64,000 bases of DNA from positions 186,001 through 250,000 of the forward strand of contig NZ_RQFO01000014.1 of NCBI RefSeq assembly GCF_004770045.1. The letters are read 5' to 3'. Made by a program: the position numbers and the translations under genes. Below the pieces are notes generated by a model, which made no database searches, was not told the DNA's origin, and worked only from the letters and a program-made list of their open reading frames with translations. The stretch is from Leptospira montravelensis. GTDB lineage: Bacteria; Spirochaetota; Leptospiria; Leptospirales; Leptospiraceae. Positions within the stretch are counted from its first letter, which is position 1. The number at the start of each line of letters is the position of its first letter. Of this stretch, positions 1 to 9,541 are shown one piece after another.

Positions 1-362
1 AAAGAATTAAAGTCTAAGTTTTCCAAAGGAGTGGACACAAACAGCAGAATAACAATTCCTAAAAATGCAAGACCAAGAGCGTAGGAATTGATTAACAAAA
101 ACTTCCAACCTACATGGAAGGAACGTTCGGTTCCACTAGAAGAAATGAGTAGCGCACCAAATAAAGTTGATGCTTCTATTAAGATCCACTTGAGAACGAT
201 ATTATCGGTGAACCAAGAGTAAAATAAAGAACCAAAAAAACAGATTTTCAGAATACTCCACAACCAAATCCTTGTTTGTCCTTTCGTTGGTGCCAAAATT
301 GAAATCAAAAAGATAACTAAGAATGCGATTACGCCAGAAAAATAAAACAGTTCTGCCATCAT
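1..362 (-). CDS. hyfF: Hydrogenase-4 component F-like membrane subunit (5' part only)
   Basis: The first about 120 residues of a NuoM/NuoN-type proton-translocating membrane subunit; the rest lies beyond the left edge. The visible part is very hydrophobic, with two or three membrane segments and a WILIEASTLFGALLI stretch like the W-x-E-A-T/S-T-L-x-x-A-x-L-I segment of HyfF/HycC proteins. The start ATG overlaps the stop of the upstream hyfE-like gene in an ATGA, and AGGAG lies about 8 nt before it, so the two are translationally coupled. A second in-frame ATG follows immediately. The family call rests mainly on this segment and on gene order B-C-E-F. Confidence 0.75.
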   Translation of the reverse strand, partial: MMAELFYFSGVIAFLVIFLISILAPTKGQTRIWLWSILKICFFGSLFYSWFTDNIVLKWILIEASTLFGALLISSSGTERSFHVGWKFLLINSYALGLAFLGIVILLFVSTPLENLDFNS

Positions 363-970
363 ATTTTTCTCTCCTTAGTGTGCATATGTGGAGAAAGTTG
401 CAAAATTCCACCAGAAACAATGACTAAAATGGCATCCAAAAACGAGCCAAACTCAAGTCCAAAGGGAAGACCTTTGTCTAAAACCATAGTCAAAACAAAA
501 ATCCCATTTTCAAAGACACAAAAACCAGCAATGAGTGCTAGCCAGTTTCGCCTAACAACAAAGCACAGGATACCAACATACACTAATAAGATGACGTAGA
601 TTAACCCTATTTTGTGGACAGGAATCAACAATACAGTAACCCCTTCCGTAATCTTTACCGCCAAAACTAAACCAAGCACCATAAATAACAGAGTAGCAAG
701 GTATCCAAAACGAGGCGTTGTGCTTTCATTCATTTTTGATTTGTTCGCAGTCCAATTTAGAACCCAAGGAGTTAGTATTCCTTTAAACAAAACCACCATA
801 ACAATAAGTGAAATTGAATGTTTTAAATCTCCATCATGAGTTTGCAAAACTGGAAAAACCAAAAGGAACCCTTGCACACTCAAAAAAAAGATAATTCGAC
901 TCAACCGGTTTTCTACCAAAACAACTATTCCGGTAAGTAACAATAATAAATATATAAAATCGTATATCAT
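359..970 (-). CDS. hyfE: Hydrogenase-4 component E-like membrane protein
   Basis: A 203-residue protein made almost wholly of membrane segments (about six), near the usual 210-220 residues of HyfE. HyfE is found only in hydrogenase-4/formate hydrogenlyase-2-type complexes and their relatives, where it belongs to the membrane arm. It lies between the HyfC-like gene (8-nt gap) and the HyfF-like gene (4-bp overlap), the order seen in hyf operons. No catalytic residues are expected. Assignment comes from hydropathy, length and position, so it is less certain than for HyfB and HyfC. Confidence 0.75.
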   Translation of the reverse strand: MIYDFIYLLLLLTGIVVLVENRLSRIIFFLSVQGFLLVFPVLQTHDGDLKHSISLIVMVVLFKGILTPWVLNWTANKSKMNESTTPRFGYLATLLFMVLGLVLAVKITEGVTVLLIPVHKIGLIYVILLVYVGILCFVVRRNWLALIAGFCVFENGIFVLTMVLDKGLPFGLEFGSFLDAILVIVSGGILQLSPHMHTKERKI

Positions 971-978
971 AACAACCT

Positions 979-1857
979 TTAAGACAATTTAACCAATGTT
1001 CCTAATATCAAAATAGCAATGAAAGTTAAACCCATAAACTCAGGAATCCAAGTCCACTTCCTACGAACACTATTTGACTCCCAAAATCCAAGAATGATTG
1101 CAAGCAGTATCACCATCGGAGCAATCATAAGTTCTCTTGCAAAACTATCCAAAACCTCATTTCGAAATAATTTTGAATGCTCAAGCGCCAACTTTACAAG
1201 AAAAACAAGTAAAGTAGAAAGCTTTATAGAACTTGCTAATTCAAAAATTCCTAATTGTTTACCAGATGCTTCCAAAATCATAGCTTCATGAACCATAGTT
1301 AACTCTAAGTGAGTTCGCGGATCATCAAACGGAGGCTTCGCGAGCTCTGCAAGGATTGCGATAAAAGCCAGCGAAAGAAAAAGCAAACCAATCAGAGCAC
1401 CTTGTGGGCTAACAGAAATTTCAATATGGGACTGAGCCGCAAGGATCATCAAAATAAAAGTAGGTTCAGCCATTACCGAAAGTAATATTTCTCTACCAGA
1501 AGCCATCCCTCCAAAAGAAGAGGCCCCTTCCATCGCAAAACTTACATAGGCGAATCGATATAGAGCCAGGAAAAATGGGATTAGAATGAACGGAGCCCAC
1601 TCAAACAAAACCACACTCCAAATCATTACAGAAGAAAACAACGCCACCCTGGGAGCCAAATGTGTAAAATCGGAAATGTTTGTATGTGAAATTGGATTTT
1701 TTCGAAGCGATTTATCTACTTCCCAAAAAAACTGAAGTAATTTGGGTCCACGCCTTCCTTGCGCATAAGCTCTAACCTTTCGTATAATCCCCGTTAAAAG
1801 GAAAGGCATTACAATAAATAAAACCAATAAATAAGTATAGTATATAAATGTATTCAT
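979..1857 (-). CDS. hyfC: Hydrogenase-4 component C-like (NuoH-type) membrane subunit
   Basis: A 292-residue integral membrane protein of the NuoH/HycD/HyfC family, which anchors the peripheral hydrogenase or dehydrogenase arm. Family features are the early R-x-x-A-x-x-Q-G-R-x-G-P segment (AYAQGRRGPKLLQ), the acidic loop ELAKPPFDDPRTHLELTMVHEAM, and about eight membrane segments. The H-L-E-L-T-M-V-H-E-A-M stretch is typical of the hydrogenase branch rather than complex I. The start codon directly abuts the stop of the HyfB-like gene, so they form one transcription unit. The partner soluble subunits are not in the window. Confidence 0.85.
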   Translation of the reverse strand: MNTFIYYTYLLVLFIVMPFLLTGIIRKVRAYAQGRRGPKLLQFFWEVDKSLRKNPISHTNISDFTHLAPRVALFSSVMIWSVVLFEWAPFILIPFFLALYRFAYVSFAMEGASSFGGMASGREILLSVMAEPTFILMILAAQSHIEISVSPQGALIGLLFLSLAFIAILAELAKPPFDDPRTHLELTMVHEAMILEASGKQLGIFELASSIKLSTLLVFLVKLALEHSKLFRNEVLDSFARELMIAPMVILLAIILGFWESNSVRRKWTWIPEFMGLTFIAILILGTLVKLS

Positions 1858-3603
1858 CTACAAACCTCCAAAATCACCTAAAATAAGAAGTGAGAAAATG
1901 AAGATAAGGAACATGGAAGAGATAGCAAGGTATTGACTTACATCCTCATCCTTAGGATGGTTCGTTTTGGACATAAAACCAGTACCCAATCGAAAGAATA
2001 AAGTTATTCCTTTTATTAGAAAAGAATCTACTTTTGATTCTCCAGATTTACTTAAAAAATACCTACCAAGTGAATTTCTTAATGGTTCGGAAAACACCGA
2101 TGTTGGTATGGAAAGTTCGTGACCACTGTAACCTCCTCCGCAATCCCAGTTTTTTGTTTTAGGTAAACCATATTTCTTTAACTGATAACGGTCATACAAT
2201 CGGAAAACAATAACCGAAGCAATTGTTATGTATGATACGAGAGACAATGTCCAAAACCAATCCATCAATTGTGGATCAACAAAAGGACTTAACATTGGCA
2301 AACGAACGAAGTAAGGAATTACCAAGGGAAAAAGAAAAATCACTAATGCTAAACTAAATAAGGAAATAGTAACCCATCTTCTTTTTTGTACACCAAACGG
2401 CTGAATATTGATGTCCTTGCCTGGAGTAGACAAAAACAAACTCATAAACAATTTAATATGTGTAAATCCACCCAGTACGATTCCAAAAAAGATAAATATC
2501 ATCGATGGCAAAAGAAAAACCGAACGACCAATTGGCATATCTAAAATACGAGCGTTCAAATAAAAATATGTAGCTTCAGACACAAATCCTAAGGTCCCAG
2601 GAAGGACCGCATAACTAAATGTTCCAGCACCTAACAACAAAGGAGAAATTCCAAGAAGTCTTCCAATTCCCTTTAGCTCATCACTAGAACTTGAATTTTT
2701 GAGTCTTGCCACCATTCCAATGGAAAACAATTGGAAAGTTTTGGAAAACGAATGGTGAAACAAACTAAGGAAAAACAAAATTCTAAAAGAGTTACTTAAA
2801 GTCATAAGTTCAGAATCAACAGAAAATTGAAACATTCCTGCGATGATTAAACATAACCAAAGAAAGTTAATTGACTCTACCGAACTATAAGCCAAAGAGA
2901 TTTTTGGATCTTTATGGAAGAAACTAGTGATTCCGCCGAAGAAGATTCCTAATGCAGCGAGAGGAAATAGGATCTGGTAAATGATAGGATCCAATTGGTT
3001 TGGTAAAACGTAACGGTAAAACAGTAAAAGTGGGAACACTTCCAAAACGCCGGCAAAAGCACCTAAGGCATGGGATGGTCCACCTTCATTTACTTTAGGT
3101 ATCCATAAATGAAATCCAGAAAACCCAGATTTGATGAGGAGTCCTAATAGAAGTAAAATGGTTCCTACATTATCACCATCGGGTAACATCACCCAGGCGG
3201 ATAAAAACAATGCGGATATGCCTGATGCTAAGAGTAATGAACCTAAACTTTCAATTTGTTTTTTACCAAACTCAGTGCCAGAGTAGATCAAAATGGTAGA
3301 AAAAGAAGTTACTTCCAAAGCAATCGGAAGGAGTAGAGATTTACCCGATAAATAACAAAGACCCAAGGCTGACCAAAAAATAATATAACCAATAGTAACT
3401 TTATTTTTCTCTTTAGGCTCATACGATTGAACCAACATAAACGAAGAAAACCCAATATAAGCTTGAATGACCAGACCAACCAAAATAGGAAAGTCTACAG
3501 ACAATACATCATAATTAGAAAACAAAAATATAACAAGTGGTGAGAGCGCTGATATTCCTACCAGGATCGATCTGAAGATTGAAATTCTTTCATCTTCTAA
3601 CAT
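1858..3603 (-). CDS. hyfB: Hydrogenase-4 component B-like proton-translocating subunit
   Basis: A 581-residue polytopic protein of the proton-conducting antiporter family (NuoL/M/N, MrpD, HyfB), about 14 membrane segments. The central part (GLLIKSGFSGFHLWIPKVN, then SHALGAFAGVLE) holds the conserved lysine and helix-breaking region of the antiporter core. The C-terminal tail carries WDCGGGY followed by FSEPLR, as in HyfB proteins (W-x-C-G...F-x-x-P-x-R). It is shorter than E. coli HyfB (about 670). GAGGT precedes the ATG by 5 nt. It leads the B-C-E-F series; no HyfD-like gene lies between. Confidence 0.85.
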   Translation of the reverse strand: MLEDERISIFRSILVGISALSPLVIFLFSNYDVLSVDFPILVGLVIQAYIGFSSFMLVQSYEPKEKNKVTIGYIIFWSALGLCYLSGKSLLLPIALEVTSFSTILIYSGTEFGKKQIESLGSLLLASGISALFLSAWVMLPDGDNVGTILLLLGLLIKSGFSGFHLWIPKVNEGGPSHALGAFAGVLEVFPLLLFYRYVLPNQLDPIIYQILFPLAALGIFFGGITSFFHKDPKISLAYSSVESINFLWLCLIIAGMFQFSVDSELMTLSNSFRILFFLSLFHHSFSKTFQLFSIGMVARLKNSSSSDELKGIGRLLGISPLLLGAGTFSYAVLPGTLGFVSEATYFYLNARILDMPIGRSVFLLPSMIFIFFGIVLGGFTHIKLFMSLFLSTPGKDINIQPFGVQKRRWVTISLFSLALVIFLFPLVIPYFVRLPMLSPFVDPQLMDWFWTLSLVSYITIASVIVFRLYDRYQLKKYGLPKTKNWDCGGGYSGHELSIPTSVFSEPLRNSLGRYFLSKSGESKVDSFLIKGITLFFRLGTGFMSKTNHPKDEDVSQYLAISSMFLIFIFSLLILGDFGGL

Positions 3604-3641
3604 AACTACCTCAAAAATAAAATTTTAAAGAAATAAGTCTG

Positions 3642-3926
3642 TTATGTAAATTGGGGAGAACCCCGACGATCTGGGAATTTGATCGAAATGATTTTGTAAG
3701 TAAGAGAGGAAGAATTTCGAAAAGAATAGGATTGCGAGACTAAGATTAAAACAGGGAATAAAGGAACAGAAAAACCACTGTCTTCTTCTCCCGGAAGTTC
3801 TTCTAGATTTTTCTCATAGGAAAAGATCTCGCCAGACTCGGTAAACTCCGCAAGCGAAGTCCACGATTGAGACTTACCGATCACTAAGACTGACAGAAGT
3901 AGAATAAAAAATATACGTGCTATCAA
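3642..3926 (-). CDS. Small predicted exported protein, unknown function
   Basis: A 94-residue protein starting with a hydrophobic segment (IARIFFILLLSVLVIG) that looks like a signal peptide or membrane anchor, followed by an acidic stretch (ELPGEEDSG) and a second hydrophobic patch. The only usable start is TTG with AAGGT about 8 nt upstream. It lies 38 nt upstream of the hyfB-like gene on the same strand, so it may lead that operon. I do not recognise the family. A chance frame cannot be excluded, but position and the N-terminal signal favour a real gene. Confidence 0.45.
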   Translation of the reverse strand: MIARIFFILLLSVLVIGKSQSWTSLAEFTESGEIFSYEKNLEELPGEEDSGFSVPLFPVLILVSQSYSFRNSSSLTYKIISIKFPDRRGSPQFT

Positions 3927-3984
3927 TCCGTTTTACCTTAATCTTGATATTCTTGACTGTCTTATATATGGGAAGTTATTTTTC

Positions 3985-4689
3985 GTGATCAGTGAAAAAA
4001 AAGAATCGACCACAAACTCTGCGATAAAAATTAAAAATGTTAACAAAACTTTTTACCAAGGCGAAATCGCTTTTCCGGTATTGAATGATATTTCATTTGA
4101 TATCGCTGAGAAAAAATTAGTTACCTTGATGGGACCCTCCGGTAGTGGTAAATCAACATTACTTAACATCCTTTCTGCAATTGAATCGGCAGATTCAGGA
4201 GAAGTCAATGTGTTCGGAAACCAACTCTTTGGTGCCAATGAAAAAGAACTTACCATTTATAGACGAAAAACTATCGGAATCGTCTTTCAGTTTTTCCATT
4301 TATTTTCATACCTTTCAGCGACAGAAAATGTAGCATTGCCACTATATCTTTCTGGAACTTCCAAATCTGTCGCAGTATCCAAAGCTAAGGAAGCCCTTTC
4401 GCTTGTCGGACTCAAACACAGGTTAGAATTCACTCCCAAAGAAATGTCTGGAGGCGAAAAACAAAGGGTATCTATTGCTCGTGCAATGGTCCACCAACCG
4501 AAACTAATCCTTGCAGACGAACCAACAGGAAACTTGGATTCGAAATCTTCAGAGCTAATTATGAAATTATTCAATCAATGTGTACATGAATTAGGCATAT
4601 CCGTGTTTCTAGTGACTCATAACGAACAAATTGGTGAATCTGGCGATATTAATCTGCGAATGTTAGATGGTAAACTTCAGAAAAAATGA
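3985..4689 (+). CDS. ABC transporter ATP-binding protein (LolD/MacB type)
   Basis: A 234-residue ATPase of the lipoprotein-release/macrolide-export group. Walker [10 protein letters not shown] is at residues 50-58, the Q-loop near 102, the ABC signature MSGGEKQR at 154-161, Walker B with the D-loop ([12 protein letters not shown]) at 174-185, and the switch histidine in VTHN near 215. It powers the FtsX-type permease encoded next, with which it overlaps by 4 bp. The start is GTG; an upstream ATG at 3968 runs into a stop. No periplasmic adaptor gene (MacA-like) is adjacent, so the substrate is open: lipoproteins, a peptide or a drug are all possible. Confidence 0.9.
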   Translation: MISEKKESTTNSAIKIKNVNKTFYQGEIAFPVLNDISFDIAEKKLVTLMGPSGSGKSTLLNILSAIESADSGEVNVFGNQLFGANEKELTIYRRKTIGIVFQFFHLFSYLSATENVALPLYLSGTSKSVAVSKAKEALSLVGLKHRLEFTPKEMSGGEKQRVSIARAMVHQPKLILADEPTGNLDSKSSELIMKLFNQCVHELGISVFLVTHNEQIGESGDINLRMLDGKLQKK

Positions 4690-7145
4690 AAGTCTTTTAC
4701 TATTTGTTTATATTTCGATATTTCAAAGATAACTTTCCAAGAACTATATTATCAATTATAGCAATTAGTCTAGGAATTGCCTTATTTGTTAGCACCCAAA
4801 TCAATGCGTGGCGGGCAGAAAAAAGTGTTTTAGACCAAATGATCGGTTATTCCTCTGAAAAATTCATAGGAAGGTATGTTGCGAATAACCAAAACCAAGG
4901 AGCAAACGATACATTTCTAAAAGAAATTGATTCACATATACCTGAAAATATTAAACTAGAACCTGAATTTCAAACGAAAGGTATACTCAACTTAACGCAA
5001 GGGCAAATATTAAGTTTTCCCTTGATAGGAAAAGACATTCTATTATCGTTTCAAGTCTTCCCTACCAAAGAGGAAAAAAAGAAAATACCAAAATATTTTA
5101 TAAGTCAGTCCTTATATGAAAAACTCCCTATACAAGAAGAGACAACAAAGTTATTAATCTGCGAAAAGGAAATTATTGTGTCAAAGGAAGATTACCAAGT
5201 GATCCCCACCGATGGCATTTTTCTTTTGATGGATATAACAAGACTTCAATCAATTTGTAACCAAAAAAACCAAATCACTTCTATATGGTTAATCCAAGAC
5301 CAAAATTTTTCGGAAGTACAATCCATACAAAAACTCAAATCTACCGATTGGACTTATGAACCAAAAGAATTAATTTTGGAACGGGCAGGAATTGTTTTAG
5401 GTTCTTTAAAAATAAACCTAACAATAGTTTCATTGGTTTCGGTATTAATTTCTTTTTTTATGGTCTCCAACATGTTTACCGGGCTCTATTTATCAAGAAA
5501 GCGTGAATTTGGAATTCTGTTATCGATTGGAACAGATAAAACCGATAACTTCATTTTATTTTTAGCGCAATCCGTTTTGATTGGAACTTTAGGAGGCATT
5601 GTTGGTATCTTATTAGGAATTTTTATCGCCAATTCCAACTTATTCACTACAGTAAATACAATCACAGATTCCAACCAAATTCGTTCTTATCGGAATATAC
5701 CTCTTTTCATTATTTTTTCAGGATTTTTGATATCTATCATTGGATCGGTAATTGCTTCCCTATACAATTCCTACAAAACTTACCAAATTCTTCCGATAGA
5801 TCTAATCAGGGAAAGAGACTTACCCAAAACTGATTTAACTTTAGGTTTTTCAATCAGAAAGACTTTATTACTCTCTACTCTCTTTATCATTTTGGGAACT
5901 ACAATCGGTTTAGTTAGTTTTGCTAAACAAATTTTACCTGGAATGATTGGTATCGGATTTGTCATCCTTGGATTTGTTTCATTAAACTTTTTAGCAATTC
6001 CTTATTTTGTTTATATATTAGAAAAAACTTTTTCTAAATTTCATTTCCCACAATCGATTAAAATAGGATTGAAAGAGATTCAAATGGAGCCTTGGAAACA
6101 CGGACTCACTGCATCTACAATTATGTTATCTACCTCCCTTGTTTTCACTCTGACAAGTTTGACAAGTAGTTACGAAAGTTCCTTAATTCGTTGGGTGGAT
6201 GAGGAGAACCAATCAGATTATTCGTTAATCAACGAAAAAAAATTAAACTCCGGGGAACCAGGTGTCCCCGTTTCCCTTTACGAAACCTTACTAACAAATC
6301 CAAATTTTTCATCGGTTGAACCATTTTATATTGATTCAAAGTTTATTGTAAATGGGAAATATTACACCTTACATGTATTAAACTTCAAAAACAACTATGA
6401 CAAAAACCAATTAATCGTTTCTAAAAACTTATGTTTTTTGGATCAAATTTGTAAGGGAAATTCGATCACTATAAATACCGAACTGAATTCTCAGGTGAAC
6501 GTAATCGTCCAAGACGAAAAAGACCATTTTTTTTCTGAAAGAGGCACCATAATGATGGATTATTCTTTCTTTCAAAAAAACTTTATGATCAAATATCTAA
6601 ACTCGATACGAATTACTAAAAACAATAAAATTCCTAATGAAAATATATTACGCCAATTACAAGATATAACACAACAATATGATTTAAAATTCATAAACCA
6701 ATCAGAATTAAAAAAACTATATTTAGAAGGTATGAACCAAGTCTTTTCTATTTTGGATACTTTAAAGATTTCGGCACTTTTTATTTCAATACTTGCATTA
6801 ACGACTTCTCTAATTTATTTTATTAGAGAAAAATCACAGCTGTTAGCAGGACTAAAAGCAATCGGAATGGATTCATACCAAATGTTCCAGATGATTTACA
6901 CCCAAACTTTATTCCTTATATCCTTTGGAATTTTTTCAGGTATTTTTAGTAGCCTCGTTTTATCTCCTATTGTAATTTTTGGAATCAATCGAAATGCATT
7001 CGGATGGGTCCTCGATTTCCAATATCCCATGACCCTTGTAGTGAAACTCCCGATATTCATTCCTGTAATTACATTTTTAATTTGTCTACTACCTTTCTAT
7101 TTTCTGAAGTACATGAATATTTCAAAGGAATTGAAATATGAATAA
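4686..7145 (+). CDS. ABC transporter permease with two FtsX domains
   Basis: An 819-residue permease. The first membrane helix (about 16-36) precedes an extracytoplasmic domain of about 200 residues; then comes a block of three helices (about 245-370), two further helices, a second extracytoplasmic domain, and a C-terminal block of three helices. This is the duplicated MacB/FtsX layout in one chain (10 TM), so a single copy could form a complete channel, unlike LolC/LolE. ATGA overlap with the ATPase gene indicates coupled translation. The 3' end is followed by a different kind of gene, so the transporter appears to be a two-gene unit. Confidence 0.85.
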   Translation: MKVFYYLFIFRYFKDNFPRTILSIIAISLGIALFVSTQINAWRAEKSVLDQMIGYSSEKFIGRYVANNQNQGANDTFLKEIDSHIPENIKLEPEFQTKGILNLTQGQILSFPLIGKDILLSFQVFPTKEEKKKIPKYFISQSLYEKLPIQEETTKLLICEKEIIVSKEDYQVIPTDGIFLLMDITRLQSICNQKNQITSIWLIQDQNFSEVQSIQKLKSTDWTYEPKELILERAGIVLGSLKINLTIVSLVSVLISFFMVSNMFTGLYLSRKREFGILLSIGTDKTDNFILFLAQSVLIGTLGGIVGILLGIFIANSNLFTTVNTITDSNQIRSYRNIPLFIIFSGFLISIIGSVIASLYNSYKTYQILPIDLIRERDLPKTDLTLGFSIRKTLLLSTLFIILGTTIGLVSFAKQILPGMIGIGFVILGFVSLNFLAIPYFVYILEKTFSKFHFPQSIKIGLKEIQMEPWKHGLTASTIMLSTSLVFTLTSLTSSYESSLIRWVDEENQSDYSLINEKKLNSGEPGVPVSLYETLLTNPNFSSVEPFYIDSKFIVNGKYYTLHVLNFKNNYDKNQLIVSKNLCFLDQICKGNSITINTELNSQVNVIVQDEKDHFFSERGTIMMDYSFFQKNFMIKYLNSIRITKNNKIPNENILRQLQDITQQYDLKFINQSELKKLYLEGMNQVFSILDTLKISALFISILALTTSLIYFIREKSQLLAGLKAIGMDSYQMFQMIYTQTLFLISFGIFSGIFSSLVLSPIVIFGINRNAFGWVLDFQYPMTLVVKLPIFIPVITFLICLLPFYFLKYMNISKELKYE

Positions 7146-7182
7146 TTCTTTACCGAAAATGTGCTCTTAGTAAGTTCTATTC

Positions 7183-8088
7183 ATGGCCGGAAGTATCAAA
7201 GTTTGTTTGGAACTTGCAGAAATGATTCGCAAAGAGAACCTCGAATCAAGAGAAAAAATTCCAACTTCAGACACTCATTTAAGAGTTTGGTCCTCACAAT
7301 TATCCAGAACGGAAGAAGACCTTAGAAAACTTTTGACAGCCCTTAGAGATAGCCATTATATTTTCATAGTCTCTGTAGTTGCCCCTGATCCCAACCTATT
7401 TGTTTACGGTGAAGATGCTTATGTATTTGCTGAACCGTTCATTTTGAACGAACTAAAAAGACATTCAGAAGAATCTTTAGAAAAACTTTACGAAGCAAGT
7501 AATTATAAAAGAAAATCAGCATTCCAAATCACACGCGAGTTGTTTCCAAAAATTAAGGAATTTAACAACACGCCACTAGGTCGTTCCATCAATGTATCTG
7601 TAATGCTCGAAGAATTTCAGAGGATGTTGACTGCACAAAGTTATGAGTATACGGACCAATGGCGCCGAACCAAATTACAAGAAATTTTCAAAGATGAAGT
7701 AAATGCATCAGAAGATTTGGCTAGCGCAGCAATCAAAGAATATGATCCAACAAAACGAGCGGTAGACCAATTAAAAGAACAAGCACCGAAAGAAAAAGTA
7801 GATCAAAACTGGGTCAAAGCAAAAGAGAATTTTTCCACCGAATTCTTGTTACGTGTACATTTCAGAAAATACGAGTTCGACGTTGTAAAAAAGTTAATCC
7901 AGTCGGGCAAACTAAAAGATGAAAAAGATATCAAGTATGTTCGAGATACTTTACAACTAATGGAAAACAGAATAGACCAAGACAATCTATTAAAAAGGTA
8001 TGCAACGGAAATGATTGAATTAAGAAGATATGCCCAAGCAAAACTAAATTTACTTAGGCAAAGTGTTGGATCAAAACAAGACAATTAA
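7183..8088 (+). CDS. Conserved hypothetical cytoplasmic protein
   Basis: A 301-residue soluble, highly charged protein without signal peptide or membrane segment. The N-terminal third (LRVWSSQLSRTEEDLRKLLTALRDSHYIFIVSVVAPD) resembles a winged-helix fold with a short strand pair; the C-terminal half is rich in charged helices and could form a coiled coil (DVVKKLIQSGKLKDEKDIKYVRD onward). I do not recognise a named family. It begins 37 nt after the ABC permease and may be co-transcribed with it. Clean reading frame and ordinary codon use support a real gene. Confidence 0.75.
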   Translation: MAGSIKVCLELAEMIRKENLESREKIPTSDTHLRVWSSQLSRTEEDLRKLLTALRDSHYIFIVSVVAPDPNLFVYGEDAYVFAEPFILNELKRHSEESLEKLYEASNYKRKSAFQITRELFPKIKEFNNTPLGRSINVSVMLEEFQRMLTAQSYEYTDQWRRTKLQEIFKDEVNASEDLASAAIKEYDPTKRAVDQLKEQAPKEKVDQNWVKAKENFSTEFLLRVHFRKYEFDVVKKLIQSGKLKDEKDIKYVRDTLQLMENRIDQDNLLKRYATEMIELRRYAQAKLNLLRQSVGSKQDN

Positions 8089-8090
8089 AA

Positions 8091-8843
8091 TTAGTTTTTT
8101 AACCAACCTGATTTATCTAATTGGATATAAACCTGAAAGAAAAATACTACCAAACTAATAAAAATCATCCGTCTTTTTAATGAAAACTGACTGATTGTAT
8201 GGTTTTGTTTTTCAGGTAAATACAAAAGATAAATAATCAAATTAACATTAAAAAATAATCCTAAAAACTCACTGGTAAGGATTGGAAATTTTTCCCTTAG
8301 CATTGGGAGATAGGTTGCGATTAAAACCAAGATACTTGGCAAAAAATACAAAGGTGTTTTTATAGTCCACATCCGATCTTCCGTAAGATCATTGATTCTT
8401 TTTAGTCCAGATTCCTTTTCGAGAAGGGAAACTAATTCTTCCTGATTCTCAATGTTTACAAGTGGATAAATTTTTTCTTTTGTTTCCAAAACGATTCGAT
8501 TGTATCCACGAAATTTATCAGTTGTGATGAGTTCTAAGTCTTTCATTCGAAGAGAGGCGCAATTCCCATTGGAATCAAATTGTTTTAAGGAACCACCTTC
8601 GATTTCAATTCGTCCCGATGATAAAATTTCAACTTGTTTTAAAAAATTTTTTCGCAGAAACCAAAAAAACAAAACCAACAAAGGGACAAAAATAGTAAAA
8701 AATTGTATTCGGCCTTCTTTTGGCACCTGCAAGCTGTTATATGCAACAAAAATCACAAATAACGAAATAACCGCCCATGTTCTTTTTAATAATTTGCTTC
8801 TAAATAAACTTACATCATATAAAAATATCTTTTGGATACTCAT
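8091..8843 (-). CDS. Membrane protein with a PH-like domain, unknown function
   Basis: A 250-residue protein with two N-terminal membrane helices (about 18-35 and 45-65), a soluble domain (about 70-150) and two or three C-terminal helices. The soluble part (SGRIEIEGGSLKQFDSNG then KDLELITTDKFRGYNRIVLETKEKIYPL) has the strand pattern of bacterial PH-like/YcxB-type domains. Its start abuts the stop of pyrE, so it is probably the second gene of a pyrE operon. Function unknown; the PH-like call is inference from pattern alone. Confidence 0.65.
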   Translation of the reverse strand: MSIQKIFLYDVSLFRSKLLKRTWAVISLFVIFVAYNSLQVPKEGRIQFFTIFVPLLVLFFWFLRKNFLKQVEILSSGRIEIEGGSLKQFDSNGNCASLRMKDLELITTDKFRGYNRIVLETKEKIYPLVNIENQEELVSLLEKESGLKRINDLTEDRMWTIKTPLYFLPSILVLIATYLPMLREKFPILTSEFLGLFFNVNLIIYLLYLPEKQNHTISQFSLKRRMIFISLVVFFFQVYIQLDKSGWLKN

Positions 8844-9401
8844 TCAAAAAAACTCACTTTTGCGAAATATAGATTCCATCCGGACACCTTCTTTTTCCAA
8901 ATTCTCTGCACCACCTTCTTCTCGGTTTAAGATACAAATCCCTTGGGTTACGGAAATCCCGACCTCTCTTAAAGCTTGGACTGCTTTCAGTGTCGATCCA
9001 CCGGTAGTAATTACATCATCTACGACCAAACAAGATTTTATTTCTTTCCAGAAACCTTCTATTTGTTGGCCAGTTCCATGCCCTTTTGCTTCCTTTCTTA
9101 CAACGAGTGGGAAAATGAGTTTCCCCTTTTTTTGATAGGCAAGGGCTATTGAATATGCCAATGGATCTGCACCTAACGTAAGTCCACCGACTGCCTGGAA
9201 GTCGGCACCCATTTTCGGAATGATTTCTTCCACAAAACATTCTGCAAGGGCCGCAAGGCGCTCAGGATGGAGAGTAATCTCCTTACAGTTAAAATAATGA
9301 TGGGATTCAAGGCCACTTGCTAAACGAAAGGGTGCTTCCGAATAACGATAGACGTAAGATTTCATCCAGGCGAAAAGTTGGTCTCTATAAGTTGGGGACA
9401 T
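8844..9401 (-). CDS. pyrE: Orotate phosphoribosyltransferase
   Basis: Catalyses orotate + PRPP to OMP, the fifth step of de novo pyrimidine synthesis, in the cytoplasm. The PRPP-binding loop CLVVDDVITTGGST is clear in the C-terminal half, and the N-terminal segment YRYSEAPFRLASGLESHHYFNCKE matches the family's K/R-SG-x-x-S-x-x-Y-F-x-x-x region. The length of 185 residues is usual. The lone fragment KEAKGHGTGQQIEG is the flexible active-site loop with the catalytic lysine. It is the first gene of a likely two-gene unit with the membrane protein downstream. Confidence 0.9.
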   Translation of the reverse strand: MSPTYRDQLFAWMKSYVYRYSEAPFRLASGLESHHYFNCKEITLHPERLAALAECFVEEIIPKMGADFQAVGGLTLGADPLAYSIALAYQKKGKLIFPLVVRKEAKGHGTGQQIEGFWKEIKSCLVVDDVITTGGSTLKAVQALREVGISVTQGICILNREEGGAENLEKEGVRMESIFRKSEFF

Positions 9402-9541
9402 AGTCTAATTATTCTTATAATTCTGCCCCGAAAAGTATATTTTTAATGGTTATGGATTAATTGAGTCAGTTGGGGAATAATCCCCCTTGGACCACTAAAA
9501 TGAATTTTAGGACCCAAGGAGAAACCAATCAAAGTAAGGAA

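Noticed and set aside
3968..3984. ATG at 3968 as start of the ABC ATPase
   Set aside because: It meets a stop codon after six codons.
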